A stretch of 32,394 nucleotides of DNA from Xanthomonas sp. NCPPB 1128. GTDB taxonomy: Bacteria > Pseudomonadota > Gammaproteobacteria > Xanthomonadales > Xanthomonadaceae. Both the position numbers and the translations under genes were made by a program. The stretch covers positions 1 to 32,394 of the forward strand of contig NZ_LFME01000045.1 in NCBI RefSeq assembly GCF_001043115.1, given 5' to 3'. A model generated the notes under the pieces. That model saw only the letters and a list, made by a program, of their open reading frames with translations, was not told where the DNA came from and did no database searches. This document shows positions 7,750 to 16,388 of this stretch, piece after piece (the first letter of the stretch is position 1; each line of letters opens with the position of its first letter).

Positions 7750-9993
7750 ATGACCGATCTCGCCCGCCCCGCCTTCCATGGTTTCGAACAGCTGCCGCTG
7801 CGCGAATACGCCGAACGCGCCTACCTCGACTACTCCATGTACGTGGTGCTGGACCGCGCCCTGCCCTTCCTGGGCGACGGGCTCAAGCCGGTGCAGCGGC
7901 GCATCATCTATGCGATGAGCGAGCTGGGCCTGAACGCGACGGCCAAGCCGAAGAAGTCCGCACGCACCGTCGGCGACGTGATCGGCAAGTACCACCCGCA
8001 CGGCGACAGCGCCTGCTACGAAGCGCTGGTGCTGATGGCGCAGCCGTTCTCCTACCGCTACCCGCTGATCGAGGGCCAGGGCAACTTCGGCTCCACCGAC
8101 GACCCAAAGTCGTTCGCGGCCATGCGCTACACCGAGTCCAAGCTGACCCCGATCGCCGAAGTGCTGCTGGGCGAACTCGGCCAGGGCACCGTGGACTGGT
8201 CGCCGAACTTCGACGGCACCCTGGACGAGCCGACCTGGATGCCGGCGCGGCTGCCGCACCTGCTGCTCAACGGCACCACCGGCATCGCCGTGGGCATGGC
8301 CACCGACGTGCCGCCGCACAACCTCAACGAGATCGTCAGCGCGCTGATCCGCCTGCTCGACGACCCCGACGCCAGCGTCGCCGACCTGTGCGAGCACGTG
8401 CGCGGCCCGGACTACCCGACCACCGCCGAGATCATCACCCCCGCCGCCGACCTGCGCGCGATCTACGAGACCGGCCATGGCAGCGTGCGCGCCCGCGCCA
8501 CCTACCAGAAGGAAAACACCAACATCGTGGTCACGGCGCTGCCGTACCAGGTGTCGCCGTCCAAGGTGATCGAGCAGATCGCGCAGCAGATGCGCGCCAA
8601 GAAGCTGCCGTGGCTGGAAGACATCCGCGACGAGTCCGACCACGCCAACCCGGTGCGGGTGGTGCTGGTGCCGCGCTCCAACCGGGTCGACGCCGAGCAG
8701 CTGATGGGCCACCTGTTCGCCACCACCGACCTGGAGCGCAGCTACCGGGTCAACCTCAATGTGATCGGCCTGGACGGCCGCCCGCAGGTCAAGAACCTCA
8801 AGACCCTGCTGGAGGAATGGCTGCGCTTCCGCAGCGACACCGTGGTGCGCCGCCTCAACCATCGCCTGGACAAGGTCGAGCGCCGCCTGCACCTGTTGGA
8901 AGGCCTGCTGACCGCGTTCCTCAACCTGGATGAGGTGATCCGCATCATCCGCACCGAGGACGAGCCGAAGCCGGCGCTGATCGCGCGCTTCGCGCTCAGC
9001 GAGGAACAGGCCGACTACATCCTGGAAACGCGCCTGCGCCAGCTGGCGCGGCTGGAAGAGATGAAGATCCGCGGCGAGCAGGACGCGCTGGCCAAGGAGC
9101 GCGAACAGTTGCAGGCGGTGCTGGCGAGCAAGACCAAGCTGAAGAAGCTGATCAAGGACGAACTGATGGCCGACGCCAAGAAGTTCGGCGATGCACGGCG
9201 TTCGCCGCTGGTGCAGCGCGGCGCGGCCCAGGCCATCGACGAGACCGAGCTGGTGCCGAGCGAGCCGATGACCGTGGTGATGTCGGAGAAGGGCTGGATC
9301 CGCGCGGCCAAGGGCCACGACGTGGACCCGGCGGCGCTGTCCTACCGCGACGGCGACGGCCTGCTGGCGGCGGTGCGCGGGCGCAGCACGCAGCAGGTGG
9401 CGTTCCTGGATTCGGAAGGCCGCGCCTATTCGACCCTGGTGCATACCCTGCCCTCGGCGCGCGGCAACGGCGAACCGCTGACCGGACGCTTCTCGCCCGC
9501 AGCCGGCGCGTCGTTCCAGGCCATCGCCAGCGGCGAGAACGACAGCCGCCTGGTGCTGGCGTCCTCGCACGGCTACGGCTTCGTCACCCGCTTCGAGAAC
9601 CTGACCAGCCGCAACAAGGCCGGCAAAACCATGCTCAACCTGACCCCGAACGCCAAGGTGCTGCCGCCGGCAGCGGTGAGCGGCACCGGCAGCGACCGCA
9701 TCGTCGCGGTCACCAGTGCCGGCCACCTGCTGGCCTTCCCGGTCGCCGACCTGCCCGAGCTGGACAAGGGCAAGGGCAACAAGATCATCGACATCCCCAA
9801 GGCCAAGCTCAGCACCGAACGGGTGGTGGCGATCGCCGCAGTGGCGCCGGGCAACACGCTGCTGGTCAAGAGCGGCCAGCGCACCATGTCGCTGTCGTTC
9901 AAGGACCTGGACGCCTACCTCGGCGCCCGCGCCAGCCGTGGCGGGCTGCTGCCGCGCGGCTGGCAGAAGGTCGACGATCTGGCGGTGGAATAA
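7750..9993 (+). CDS. parC: DNA topoisomerase IV subunit A
   Basis: The 747-residue protein is near the usual ParC length and is colinear with E. coli ParC. The breakage-reunion domain holds the catalytic Tyr127 in AAMRYTES. The quinolone-resistance region reads [11 protein letters not shown], keeping Ser87 and Glu91 (E. coli Ser80 and Glu84), so no classic resistance substitution is seen there. The C-terminal part (about 490-740) has beta-pinwheel repeats as in other A subunits. With ParE it decatenates daughter chromosomes. No Shine-Dalgarno sequence precedes the ATG, but no other start fits before the conserved [12 protein letters not shown] block. It stands alone, without parE. Confidence 0.97.
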   Translation: MTDLARPAFHGFEQLPLREYAERAYLDYSMYVVLDRALPFLGDGLKPVQRRIIYAMSELGLNATAKPKKSARTVGDVIGKYHPHGDSACYEALVLMAQPFSYRYPLIEGQGNFGSTDDPKSFAAMRYTESKLTPIAEVLLGELGQGTVDWSPNFDGTLDEPTWMPARLPHLLLNGTTGIAVGMATDVPPHNLNEIVSALIRLLDDPDASVADLCEHVRGPDYPTTAEIITPAADLRAIYETGHGSVRARATYQKENTNIVVTALPYQVSPSKVIEQIAQQMRAKKLPWLEDIRDESDHANPVRVVLVPRSNRVDAEQLMGHLFATTDLERSYRVNLNVIGLDGRPQVKNLKTLLEEWLRFRSDTVVRRLNHRLDKVERRLHLLEGLLTAFLNLDEVIRIIRTEDEPKPALIARFALSEEQADYILETRLRQLARLEEMKIRGEQDALAKEREQLQAVLASKTKLKKLIKDELMADAKKFGDARRSPLVQRGAAQAIDETELVPSEPMTVVMSEKGWIRAAKGHDVDPAALSYRDGDGLLAAVRGRSTQQVAFLDSEGRAYSTLVHTLPSARGNGEPLTGRFSPAAGASFQAIASGENDSRLVLASSHGYGFVTRFENLTSRNKAGKTMLNLTPNAKVLPPAAVSGTGSDRIVAVTSAGHLLAFPVADLPELDKGKGNKIIDIPKAKLSTERVVAIAAVAPGNTLLVKSGQRTMSLSFKDLDAYLGARASRGGLLPRGWQKVDDLAVE

Positions 9994-10068
9994 GCGCGCT
10001 GCGCCGGCAAGGGTCCAGAGGACGGCGCGACAGCGTGCGCGCCGCTTCTCCCAAGTCGTTTCGCTAAG

Positions 10069-10920
10069 TCACACGGATGCCGGCGCCGCGTCGGTCCGCG
10101 CGGCCGCGAGCGCGCGAATCCGCGCGGCCACGCCGGCCTCGACGGGCGTGTAGACGATCATGCCCAGGTCCGGCCGGCCGTCTACGGCAAAGGCCGAGTA
10201 CTCGAGCGCGATCTCGCCGAGCAGCGGATGCCTGAGCCGTTTTTCGCCATCGCCCTCGCCGTGGCTCAACACCTCGTGGTCGTGCCACAACATCTCGAAC
10301 TCGGCGCTGAGCGCGCACAGTTCGGTCACCAGGGCAGCCGCGTCCGACGCGATGCCCGCACGCACCACGTCGGCACGAAACGCGCCCACCACGAAGCGCG
10401 CCACCCGCTCCCAATCGTGCTGTTTGGCACGCGCGGCAGGATTGCCGAACAGGAAGCGCAGGATGTTGCGCTCGCCGACGGGCAACTGGCTGTAGTCGGT
10501 CAGCACCACCGCCGCCGCGCGATTCCAGGCCACCACGTCCCAGGTCGGCGTCTTGACGATGGCCGGGCTCGTTTCCAGCGCATCCAGGACGCGCTGCAGC
10601 CGCGGGTCGACGCCCGCTACTCCGCGGTAGCGCACCTCGGGCTGTCGTCCGAGCGCGACCATGAACAAGTGATCGCGTTCGGCGTCGGTCAGCAGCAGCG
10701 CGCCCGCGATCCGCTCCAGCAGCTGCGCCGACGGTGCGCCCCCGCGCCCCTGTTCCAGCCAGGTGTACCAGGTCGGGCTGATGTTGGCGCGCTGCGCGAC
10801 TTCTTCGCGACGCAGCCCCGGCGTGCGCCGGCGCCCGGAGAAACCGAAGCTTGTGGGGTCGAGCCGGGTCCGCCGGCTGCGCAGGAAGTCGCCCAGGGAA
10901 TTGGCTGGATCGGAGGGCAT
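10069..10920 (-). CDS. XRE-family regulator with MmyB-like ligand-binding domain
   Basis: The 283-residue protein has an N-terminal helix-turn-helix (about 35-62, with RREEVAQRANIS and WYTWLEQGRG) followed by an MmyB-type PAS-like ligand-binding domain (about 105-275) holding WDVVAWNRAA, a hallmark of this family. Such proteins commonly control a divergently transcribed short-chain dehydrogenase or epimerase gene; here exactly such a gene starts 97 bp away on the other strand. The inducer is unknown. Confidence 0.9.
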   Translation of the reverse strand: MPSDPANSLGDFLRSRRTRLDPTSFGFSGRRRTPGLRREEVAQRANISPTWYTWLEQGRGGAPSAQLLERIAGALLLTDAERDHLFMVALGRQPEVRYRGVAGVDPRLQRVLDALETSPAIVKTPTWDVVAWNRAAAVVLTDYSQLPVGERNILRFLFGNPAARAKQHDWERVARFVVGAFRADVVRAGIASDAAALVTELCALSAEFEMLWHDHEVLSHGEGDGEKRLRHPLLGEIALEYSAFAVDGRPDLGMIVYTPVEAGVAARIRALAAARTDAAPASV

Positions 10921-10931
10921 GGCAAGCCTGT

Positions 10932-10966
10932 TAGTCGCTTTACTACGATGACGTCACTACTTTAAC
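10932..10966. promoter_or_regulatory. Shared control region of the MmyB regulator and epimerase-like gene
   Basis: The AT-richer centre of the 97-bp divergent region holds TAGT-N6-ACTA (10932-10945), the perfect palindrome TGACGTCA (10949-10956) and ACTAC twice (10943-10946 region and 10956-10960). A weak plus-strand promoter reads TTTACT (10939-10944), 16 nt, TTTAAC (10961-10966). These are candidates for the regulator's operator; none is proven. Confidence 0.35.
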
Positions 10967-11017
10967 GGGATACGCCAATACCGGAGAGTCGCCCGCACTG
11001 ACTCAACGGAGTGCACC

Positions 11018-11914
11018 ATGCGTATCTTTCTGACGGGCGCGACCGGTTTCATCGGCTCGGCCCTGGTTCCCGAACTGCTCCAGGCCGGCCATCGCGTGCT
11101 CGGCATGACCCGATCGGAGGCCGGCGCGCAGGCGCTGCGCGCGGCCGGCGCCGAGGTCCACCACGGCACGCTCGAGGATCCGGACAGCCTGCAGCGTGGT
11201 GCCGCCCAAGTCGATGCCGTGATCCATGCGGCGTTCGACCATGATTTCAGCAACTTCGCCGCCAACTGCGAGAAGGACAAACGCGCGATCGCGGCGCTCG
11301 GCGCGGCGCTGAAGGGTTCCGATCGCCCCCTGTTGATCACCTCGGGCACGGGCGTGGGCAGCGGCGAACACGGTGCGCCGGCCAGCGAGGACGTGTTCAA
11401 CGCCACGCACCCGAATCCGCGCATCGCCTCCGAGCAGGCCGGCAACGCGCTGATCGAGGCCGGCGTCAATGTCTCGGTGATGCGGCTGCCGCAGATCCAT
11501 GACCCGTATCGGCAAGGGCTGATCACGCCGCTGGCGGCGATCGCGCGCGACAAGGGCGTGGTCGCCTACGTCGGCGACGGCAGCAACCGCTGGGCGGCCG
11601 GCCATCTGTCCGACGCGGTGCGGCTCTATCGTCTTGCGATCGAGAAGGCGCAGCCCGGCGCGCGCTATCACGCAGTCGGCGAGGAAGGCGTGCGCATGCG
11701 CGAGATCGCCGAGGCGCTGGGGCGCGGGCTGAAGCTGCCGGTGGTGTCCATCGCCCCGGGCGAGGCGGCCGCGCATTTCGGCTGGATGGCGATGTTCGTG
11801 CAACTCGACATGCCGGCCTCTAGCGCGCTGACGCAGGCCAGGCTCGGCTGGACGCCGACCGGCCCCACGCTGATCGCGGATCTCGATGAAGCCACGTTCG
11901 CCGCCGCGCCCTGA
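11018..11914 (+). CDS. NAD(P)-binding epimerase/reductase-like protein (extended SDR)
   Basis: The 298-residue protein opens with a Rossmann dinucleotide-binding motif GATGFIG (7-13), then VIHAAFDHDFSNF near residues 68-80 and LLITSGTGV near 107-115. It belongs to the extended or atypical short-chain dehydrogenases related to NAD-dependent epimerases. The classical YxxxK pair is not evident, as in several atypical family members, so the reaction is uncertain. A GGAG ribosome site lies about 7 nt before the ATG. It is probably controlled by the divergent MmyB-type regulator. Confidence 0.87.
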   Translation: MRIFLTGATGFIGSALVPELLQAGHRVLGMTRSEAGAQALRAAGAEVHHGTLEDPDSLQRGAAQVDAVIHAAFDHDFSNFAANCEKDKRAIAALGAALKGSDRPLLITSGTGVGSGEHGAPASEDVFNATHPNPRIASEQAGNALIEAGVNVSVMRLPQIHDPYRQGLITPLAAIARDKGVVAYVGDGSNRWAAGHLSDAVRLYRLAIEKAQPGARYHAVGEEGVRMREIAEALGRGLKLPVVSIAPGEAAAHFGWMAMFVQLDMPASSALTQARLGWTPTGPTLIADLDEATFAAAP

Positions 11915-11974
11915 TCGCGGCCGCAGCGGCATGCGTACCAAGTTTCAGGCGCCGCGCCTCGTGCACTGACGCCT

Positions 11975-11996
11975 CGCCTGCTGCCGGCTGCAGGCG
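11975..11996. terminator. Possible hairpin between convergent genes
   Basis: A 7-bp stem CGCCTGC/GCAGGCG with an 8-nt loop lies between the convergent epimerase-like and tetR genes. It has no T-run; a weak bidirectional terminator candidate. Confidence 0.2.
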
Positions 11997-12106
11997 GCCG
12001 TGGGGCGACGCGTGGTTCGCGACATCGTCGGCTGCCGCGCCTTGCGGTTCGGTTTCCTGCCCGCGTGTGCCAAGCAGGAGGCCATATCAGGAACCGCAGT
12101 CGCGGC

Positions 12107-12778
12107 TCACCCAGCCGACGCTCCATCGCGCAGCTGCTCGATGTGGCTGGCGATCATCGCCGCCACGGTGTCGGCCACCGCGCGTGCGCTCAGGCGGGTG
12201 TCGAACAGCAGTTCCACGGTCGCGTAGATCAGGTCGACGACGATGCGGCTGACCAGCCGCAGCTGGCGCGGATCGGCGTCGGGGAAGGCCTCGCTGAGAA
12301 AGCGCACCTGGCCCTTGGTCACCTGCGCATGCGAATCCAGGCGCACCTGCTGCAATGCCGGCACCGCGCGCAGCGCGCGCAGCACCCACACCCCTCCCTC
12401 GGTCGCCTTGGTGACGCGGTAGGTGTCCAGCACCAAGCCTGAAAGCGCGCGCTGCAGTTCCTCGCGCGTGCCGCTCATCGCCGGCAGCGTGATCCACTTG
12501 GGGACGAGCTGGTTCTGCCGCTCCATCAGCCGCCGGCCCAGTTCCGACAGCAGCGCGTACTTGTTGGGGAAATAGCGGTACAGCGCCGGCGGCGTCAGCC
12601 CGGCACGCGCGCACACCAGGTTGGTGGACAGCCGCTCCACGCCGACGTCGCCGAGCAGTTGCGCGGTGACCGAGAGGATCTGTTCGTAGGTCTCGGTGGC
12701 GCGATGCTGGGCCGGCACCTTGTTCCCGGTCAGGCGTGGGCGGTGCGGTGCGGAGGGACGCGGCGTGTCGGCGGGCAT
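12107..12778 (-). CDS. TetR-family transcriptional regulator
   Basis: The 223-residue protein has a TetR DNA-binding domain at about 28-75, ending in the family signature LYRYFPNKYALLSEL (66-80), and an all-helical C-terminal ligand domain. Met at 12778 is chosen because a GAGATCCC ribosome site precedes it and the extension to 12901 is arginine-rich and non-homologous in look. It follows the aldehyde dehydrogenase gene by 164 nt on the same strand and may sense an aldehyde or its precursor. It is also the only regulator on the minus strand near the kinase/aldolase operon. Confidence 0.88.
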   Translation of the reverse strand: MPADTPRPSAPHRPRLTGNKVPAQHRATETYEQILSVTAQLLGDVGVERLSTNLVCARAGLTPPALYRYFPNKYALLSELGRRLMERQNQLVPKWITLPAMSGTREELQRALSGLVLDTYRVTKATEGGVWVLRALRAVPALQQVRLDSHAQVTKGQVRFLSEAFPDADPRQLRLVSRIVVDLIYATVELLFDTRLSARAVADTVAAMIASHIEQLRDGASAG

Positions 12779-12942
12779 GGGATCTCGATGGTGATGAAGC
12801 GGCAGGCGCCGCGGTGGCGGCACTACGCCAGCCGCACGGCACGCATCGCCACGGCAATGGGGGCGCGGATTGCGCCGCGACGTCGCTGCACGCGCCGACA
12901 TCGCATCTTACCGCGCCCGCCGCTGGCACATCGGCAGCGCGC

Positions 12943-14385
12943 TCAGCGCCGCGCCAGCCAAGCGCTGAGGCCGGCCGCCAAGCGCTGCTGCAACGTGGTG
13001 TACGGAGGAAAGAACGCCTTGACGATCGGCAGGCGCCCGCCACGCAGCAACGCGCGTTCGTGGGAGAAGGTGCGGAAGCCGTGCACGCCGTGCGCGCTGC
13101 CGAACCCCGAGGCGCCCACCCCGCCGAACGGCAGGCCACTGTGCACGAACTGCTGCAGGCAGTGGTTGACCACCGCGCTGCCGGAACTGGTGCGCGCCAG
13201 CACGTGGGCGATGCCGGCGCGGTCGCGACTCCACAGGTACAGCGCCAGTGGCTTGGGCGCGGCGTCGAGCCGGTCGAGTACCTCGTCGAGGTGGGCGAAC
13301 TCGACCACCTGCAGGACCGGGCCGAAGATCTCTTCCTGCGCGATCCGCGCCTGCGCCGGCACCTGCCCCAGCAGGGTCGGCGCCACATAACGCTGTGCCG
13401 CGTCGTGTTCGCCACCGGCCAGCAACTGCGCGCCGCCGGCGCGCGCCTCGTCGATCAGCGCGGCCACGCGCGCGGCATGCGCCGGGTGGATCATGCGCGC
13501 CAGGTGCGGACTGGCGGCGACCGCCTGCGCGTCGGCACCGTAGCGCTGCGCCAGCAGGGCGCGGCAGTGCGCGAGCAGGCGCGCGCTGACATCGCGATGC
13601 ACGAACAAGGTATCCGGCGCGATGCAGGTCTGCCCGGCGTTGACCAGCTTGGCCCAGACGATCACCTCGGCGGCAAGACGCAGGTCGGCGCTGCGGTCGA
13701 CGATCACCGGCGACTTGCCGCCCAGTTCCAGCGTCACCGGGGTCAACTGCCGCGCCGCCGCGGCCATCACCTGCCGGCCGACCGACGCCGAACCGGTGAA
13801 GAACACATGGTCGAACGGACACGCCAGCAAGGCCTGCGCGGTCGCCGCGCCGCCCTGCACCAAGGCCACCTCCTCCGGCGCGAACGCCTCCTCCAGCACC
13901 GCCTGCAGCACCGCGTTGACCTGCGGGGTGAATTCGGAGGGCTTGATCAGCGCCGTGTTGCCGGCGGCCAGTGCCGACACCAGTGGCCCCAACACGGTGG
14001 CCACCGGGTAGTTCCAGGGCCCGATGATCAGACAGCGGCCCTTGGGCTGGAACGCGATGCGCGCGCGCGTGCCCAGGGCCAGCAGGGTCGGCGCGACCTT
14101 GCGCGGACGCATCCAGCGCGGCAGCTGCGCGATGGCGGTGGCGATCTCGTCGACCACCGGCAGCAGCTCGGTCAATTCCACTTCCAGTGCGGGCTTGGCG
14201 AAATCGGTAGCGAAGGCGGCGATCAGCGCCTGCCGTCGCGCCAGCAAGGCGTCACGCAGTGCACGCAGATGTGCGCGCCGCGTGTTCGCCGAGGAGCCGC
14301 GCCAGGCCAGCGCAGTGGCCTGCTGCGCGGCGAACAGCGCCGCGACCGTCTCCGGTGGGGTGTCTGGCACGGGCTCAGGCGCCAT
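12943..14385 (-). CDS. Aldehyde dehydrogenase, coniferyl-aldehyde-dehydrogenase type
   Basis: The 480-residue protein has the aldehyde dehydrogenase fold with GPWNYP (122-127) at the NAD site, FFTGSASVG (195-203), catalytic Glu220 in LELGGKSP and nucleophile Cys254 in NAGQTCIAPD. The short form, GPWNYP and the C-terminal LPFGGVGASGFG block resemble ALDH3-like coniferyl aldehyde dehydrogenases and fatty-aldehyde enzymes. It would oxidise an aromatic or aliphatic aldehyde to the acid with NAD(P). AGGAG lies 10 nt before the ATG. It stands between the MFS gene (125-nt gap) and tetR, so it may be its own unit. Confidence 0.9.
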   Translation of the reverse strand: MAPEPVPDTPPETVAALFAAQQATALAWRGSSANTRRAHLRALRDALLARRQALIAAFATDFAKPALEVELTELLPVVDEIATAIAQLPRWMRPRKVAPTLLALGTRARIAFQPKGRCLIIGPWNYPVATVLGPLVSALAAGNTALIKPSEFTPQVNAVLQAVLEEAFAPEEVALVQGGAATAQALLACPFDHVFFTGSASVGRQVMAAAARQLTPVTLELGGKSPVIVDRSADLRLAAEVIVWAKLVNAGQTCIAPDTLFVHRDVSARLLAHCRALLAQRYGADAQAVAASPHLARMIHPAHAARVAALIDEARAGGAQLLAGGEHDAAQRYVAPTLLGQVPAQARIAQEEIFGPVLQVVEFAHLDEVLDRLDAAPKPLALYLWSRDRAGIAHVLARTSSGSAVVNHCLQQFVHSGLPFGGVGASGFGSAHGVHGFRTFSHERALLRGGRLPIVKAFFPPYTTLQQRLAAGLSAWLARR

Positions 14386-14510
14386 CGCCGCGCTCCTGCT
14401 TGGCGGACGCCGGCCAACGCCCGATGCTTGGCAGTCCCCTGCCCTGCGCCATGCGCGGCCGACGGAAGCGCGTCACCGCAACGACCAGCGCGCTCGCACG
14501 GCCACCACCA

Positions 14511-15734
14511 TCAGCCCGCATGCGAGCCCGCCTCCACGACAGCCGGACGGCGCTGCCGCCGGCTGATCCACAGCGCCAGCAGCGCCGCAGCCAGCGCAAA
14601 GCCCAGGCCGACCAGCGGCACCGGCGCCGGATCGTCGGCGTGCAGCAGCAGCGAGGCCAACAATGGCCCGCAGGCCGACCCGATCAACTGCGCGGCCGGC
14701 ACCAGCACCGCCACCCGCCCCTGCGCATCGGCGCGCAGCGCCAGGCCGACATGGAACGGCATCAGGAACATCCAGGCGAAGCCGAACGCCACGCACACCG
14801 CGGCAAAGCCCAGCGCCGCATTGCCGGGAACCCGGTACATCGCCGCGGCCACCACACACAGCGCCACGCTGCCCAGGGTCAGGGTCGCCGTCACCGAGAG
14901 CCGGCGCACCCAGTAGATCGCCGCCAGACCACCGACGATCTGCATGCCCAGCACCCACGAGGTCTGCAGTTGCGCCGCATGCGCGTCCAGCCCCGCGCGC
15001 AACGCCAGCGGCTCCAGGTACGCCCACAGCGCGCCGATCGCCGACATCTGCAGGAACGCCACCAGCAATGGCGCCAGCGTCGCCGGCGACCAGCGCAGCC
15101 TGGCGGTGGCGGTCGCCGCGCACTGCGCATCGGCGGCGGGAGCCAGGCTTGCCGGCACCGGCAGTGCCGACGCCAGCGGCAGCACCAGCAGGCAGGTCGC
15201 GGCCATGGCGACGAAACCGCCCTTCCAGCCGGCCGCCGGCAACACCCACAGCGCCAGCGCCGCCGCCAGCGCAATCTGCGCCAGCGCCTGCAGCACCATG
15301 AACACCGCGGTGATCCGGTCCGGCGTGGCCGCGCGCACGATGCTGACGGTGGCCACCCAGACCAGCAGGCCCTCGGCCAGGCCAGCGACGGCGCGCAGCG
15401 CGACGAAAGCCGCATCGCCCTGCGCCTGCAGGGTAGCCAGGTTCAGCAGCGCCGCCAGCAACGCCGCCACGACCGCCGTGGCACGCTGCCAGGACACCGG
15501 CAGCAGCGCATCGGCCAGCGCCACGCCGATGCCCAGGGCGATGATCTCGCCCATCGCCACCACGCCCACGCCGGGCAGCGTGATCAGGTGCTGCTCGACC
15601 AGTGCGCCGAGCACGATCGGCTGCACGCCGAGGATCAGCAGCGCGATGGCGCCGATCGACAAGGCCGCGGCGAGCGGACGTGTCGCCTGGACGGCGGTTG
15701 ATGCGACGGAAGACGGGGATGGCGTGGCGGTCAT
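14511..15734 (-). CDS. MFS transporter, last gene of the kinase/aldolase operon
   Basis: The 407-residue integral membrane protein has about 12 hydrophobic segments and general features of the major facilitator superfamily (LRAVAGLAEGLLVW after helix 3, a hydrophilic loop near residues 200-215 in the middle). It looks like the short 12-helix sugar/drug transporters of the AraJ type rather than the DHA2 pump at 1941-3518. It starts 12 nt after the aldolase-like gene, so it very probably serves the same pathway, either importing the substrate or exporting the product. A GAGGG ribosome site is visible. Confidence 0.85.
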   Translation of the reverse strand: MTATPSPSSVASTAVQATRPLAAALSIGAIALLILGVQPIVLGALVEQHLITLPGVGVVAMGEIIALGIGVALADALLPVSWQRATAVVAALLAALLNLATLQAQGDAAFVALRAVAGLAEGLLVWVATVSIVRAATPDRITAVFMVLQALAQIALAAALALWVLPAAGWKGGFVAMAATCLLVLPLASALPVPASLAPAADAQCAATATARLRWSPATLAPLLVAFLQMSAIGALWAYLEPLALRAGLDAHAAQLQTSWVLGMQIVGGLAAIYWVRRLSVTATLTLGSVALCVVAAAMYRVPGNAALGFAAVCVAFGFAWMFLMPFHVGLALRADAQGRVAVLVPAAQLIGSACGPLLASLLLHADDPAPVPLVGLGFALAAALLALWISRRQRRPAVVEAGSHAG

Positions 15735-15746
15735 CGCGATGGACCC

Positions 15747-16385
15747 TCAGTAGCCTTTGCTTTCGGCCGGCAGTTCGCCCGCGGCGAAGGCCGCGGCAGC
15801 CCGCATCTGGTCCTTGCGCAGCCGCCCGTTGGCGATGCGCCGGACCCACCATGGCAGTTCCCGCACCTGCCCGCCGGTGGCCGCGGCAAGCACATAGGCC
15901 TTGGCGCATTTCTCGAACAACTCCACGTTCAACGCCAGCCGCTGCGCGGTGATGCCAAGACACAGCGGGCGTCCGCCGAACAGCAGGACGCTGCCGACGC
16001 CCGGCGCGGCCGTCGCCAACGCGTCGACCGCAGGAAACGGCGGCGGCATCGGCCCGATGTGCCGGGCCTGTTCGTCGAAGACCTGCGGCAGCACGCCGCC
16101 GACATTGGCCAGAAGGTGGCCGAATGCGCCGGCCGACCAGGCGCTGGCGCCGACATCGGGACGCCGCAGGTACACCTGCGCGTGCACCTGCGCCCATGCC
16201 GGCAGTGCCGGGTCGCGCCAGTCCAGCCACTGCGGCCGCTCCGCCTCGAGCGCGCCACAGCACATCGCCGTGCTGCCCGGACAGCGCAGCGCCAGGGCTG
16301 CCGTGTCGTCGCCGAGCAGGCGCTTGGCCACGAGCCGCTCGCGGGTCTGCAACCAGAGCGCTTCGATCTGCGGGACGGTGGGCAT
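15747..16385 (-). CDS. Class II aldolase-like protein lacking metal ligands (pseudoenzyme candidate)
   Basis: This 212-residue protein is not an obvious enzyme, but it aligns along its length with the class II aldolase encoded at 17887-18528: RRPDV (74-78) matches RRPDV, LLFGGRPLCLG (134-144) matches its LMRNHGVLCCG, and the helix after it also fits. In the family a zinc ion is held by HxH and a later His. Here those positions read Trp83-Ser-Ala85 and Gly138, and the GN motif near the N terminus is also gone. It may be a regulatory or structural partner of the true aldolase. It sits 3 nt after the aminotransferase stop. Homology is read by eye; an unrelated fold cannot be excluded. Confidence 0.7.
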   Translation of the reverse strand: MPTVPQIEALWLQTRERLVAKRLLGDDTAALALRCPGSTAMCCGALEAERPQWLDWRDPALPAWAQVHAQVYLRRPDVGASAWSAGAFGHLLANVGGVLPQVFDEQARHIGPMPPPFPAVDALATAAPGVGSVLLFGGRPLCLGITAQRLALNVELFEKCAKAYVLAAATGGQVRELPWWVRRIANGRLRKDQMRAAAAFAAGELPAESKGY

Positions 16386-16388
16386 GCG

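Noticed and set aside
7507-9726. 739-codon open frame on the minus strand over parC
   Set aside because: It is antisense to a clear parC and its translation is rich in Arg, Gln, His and Val without family motifs; a high-GC artefact.
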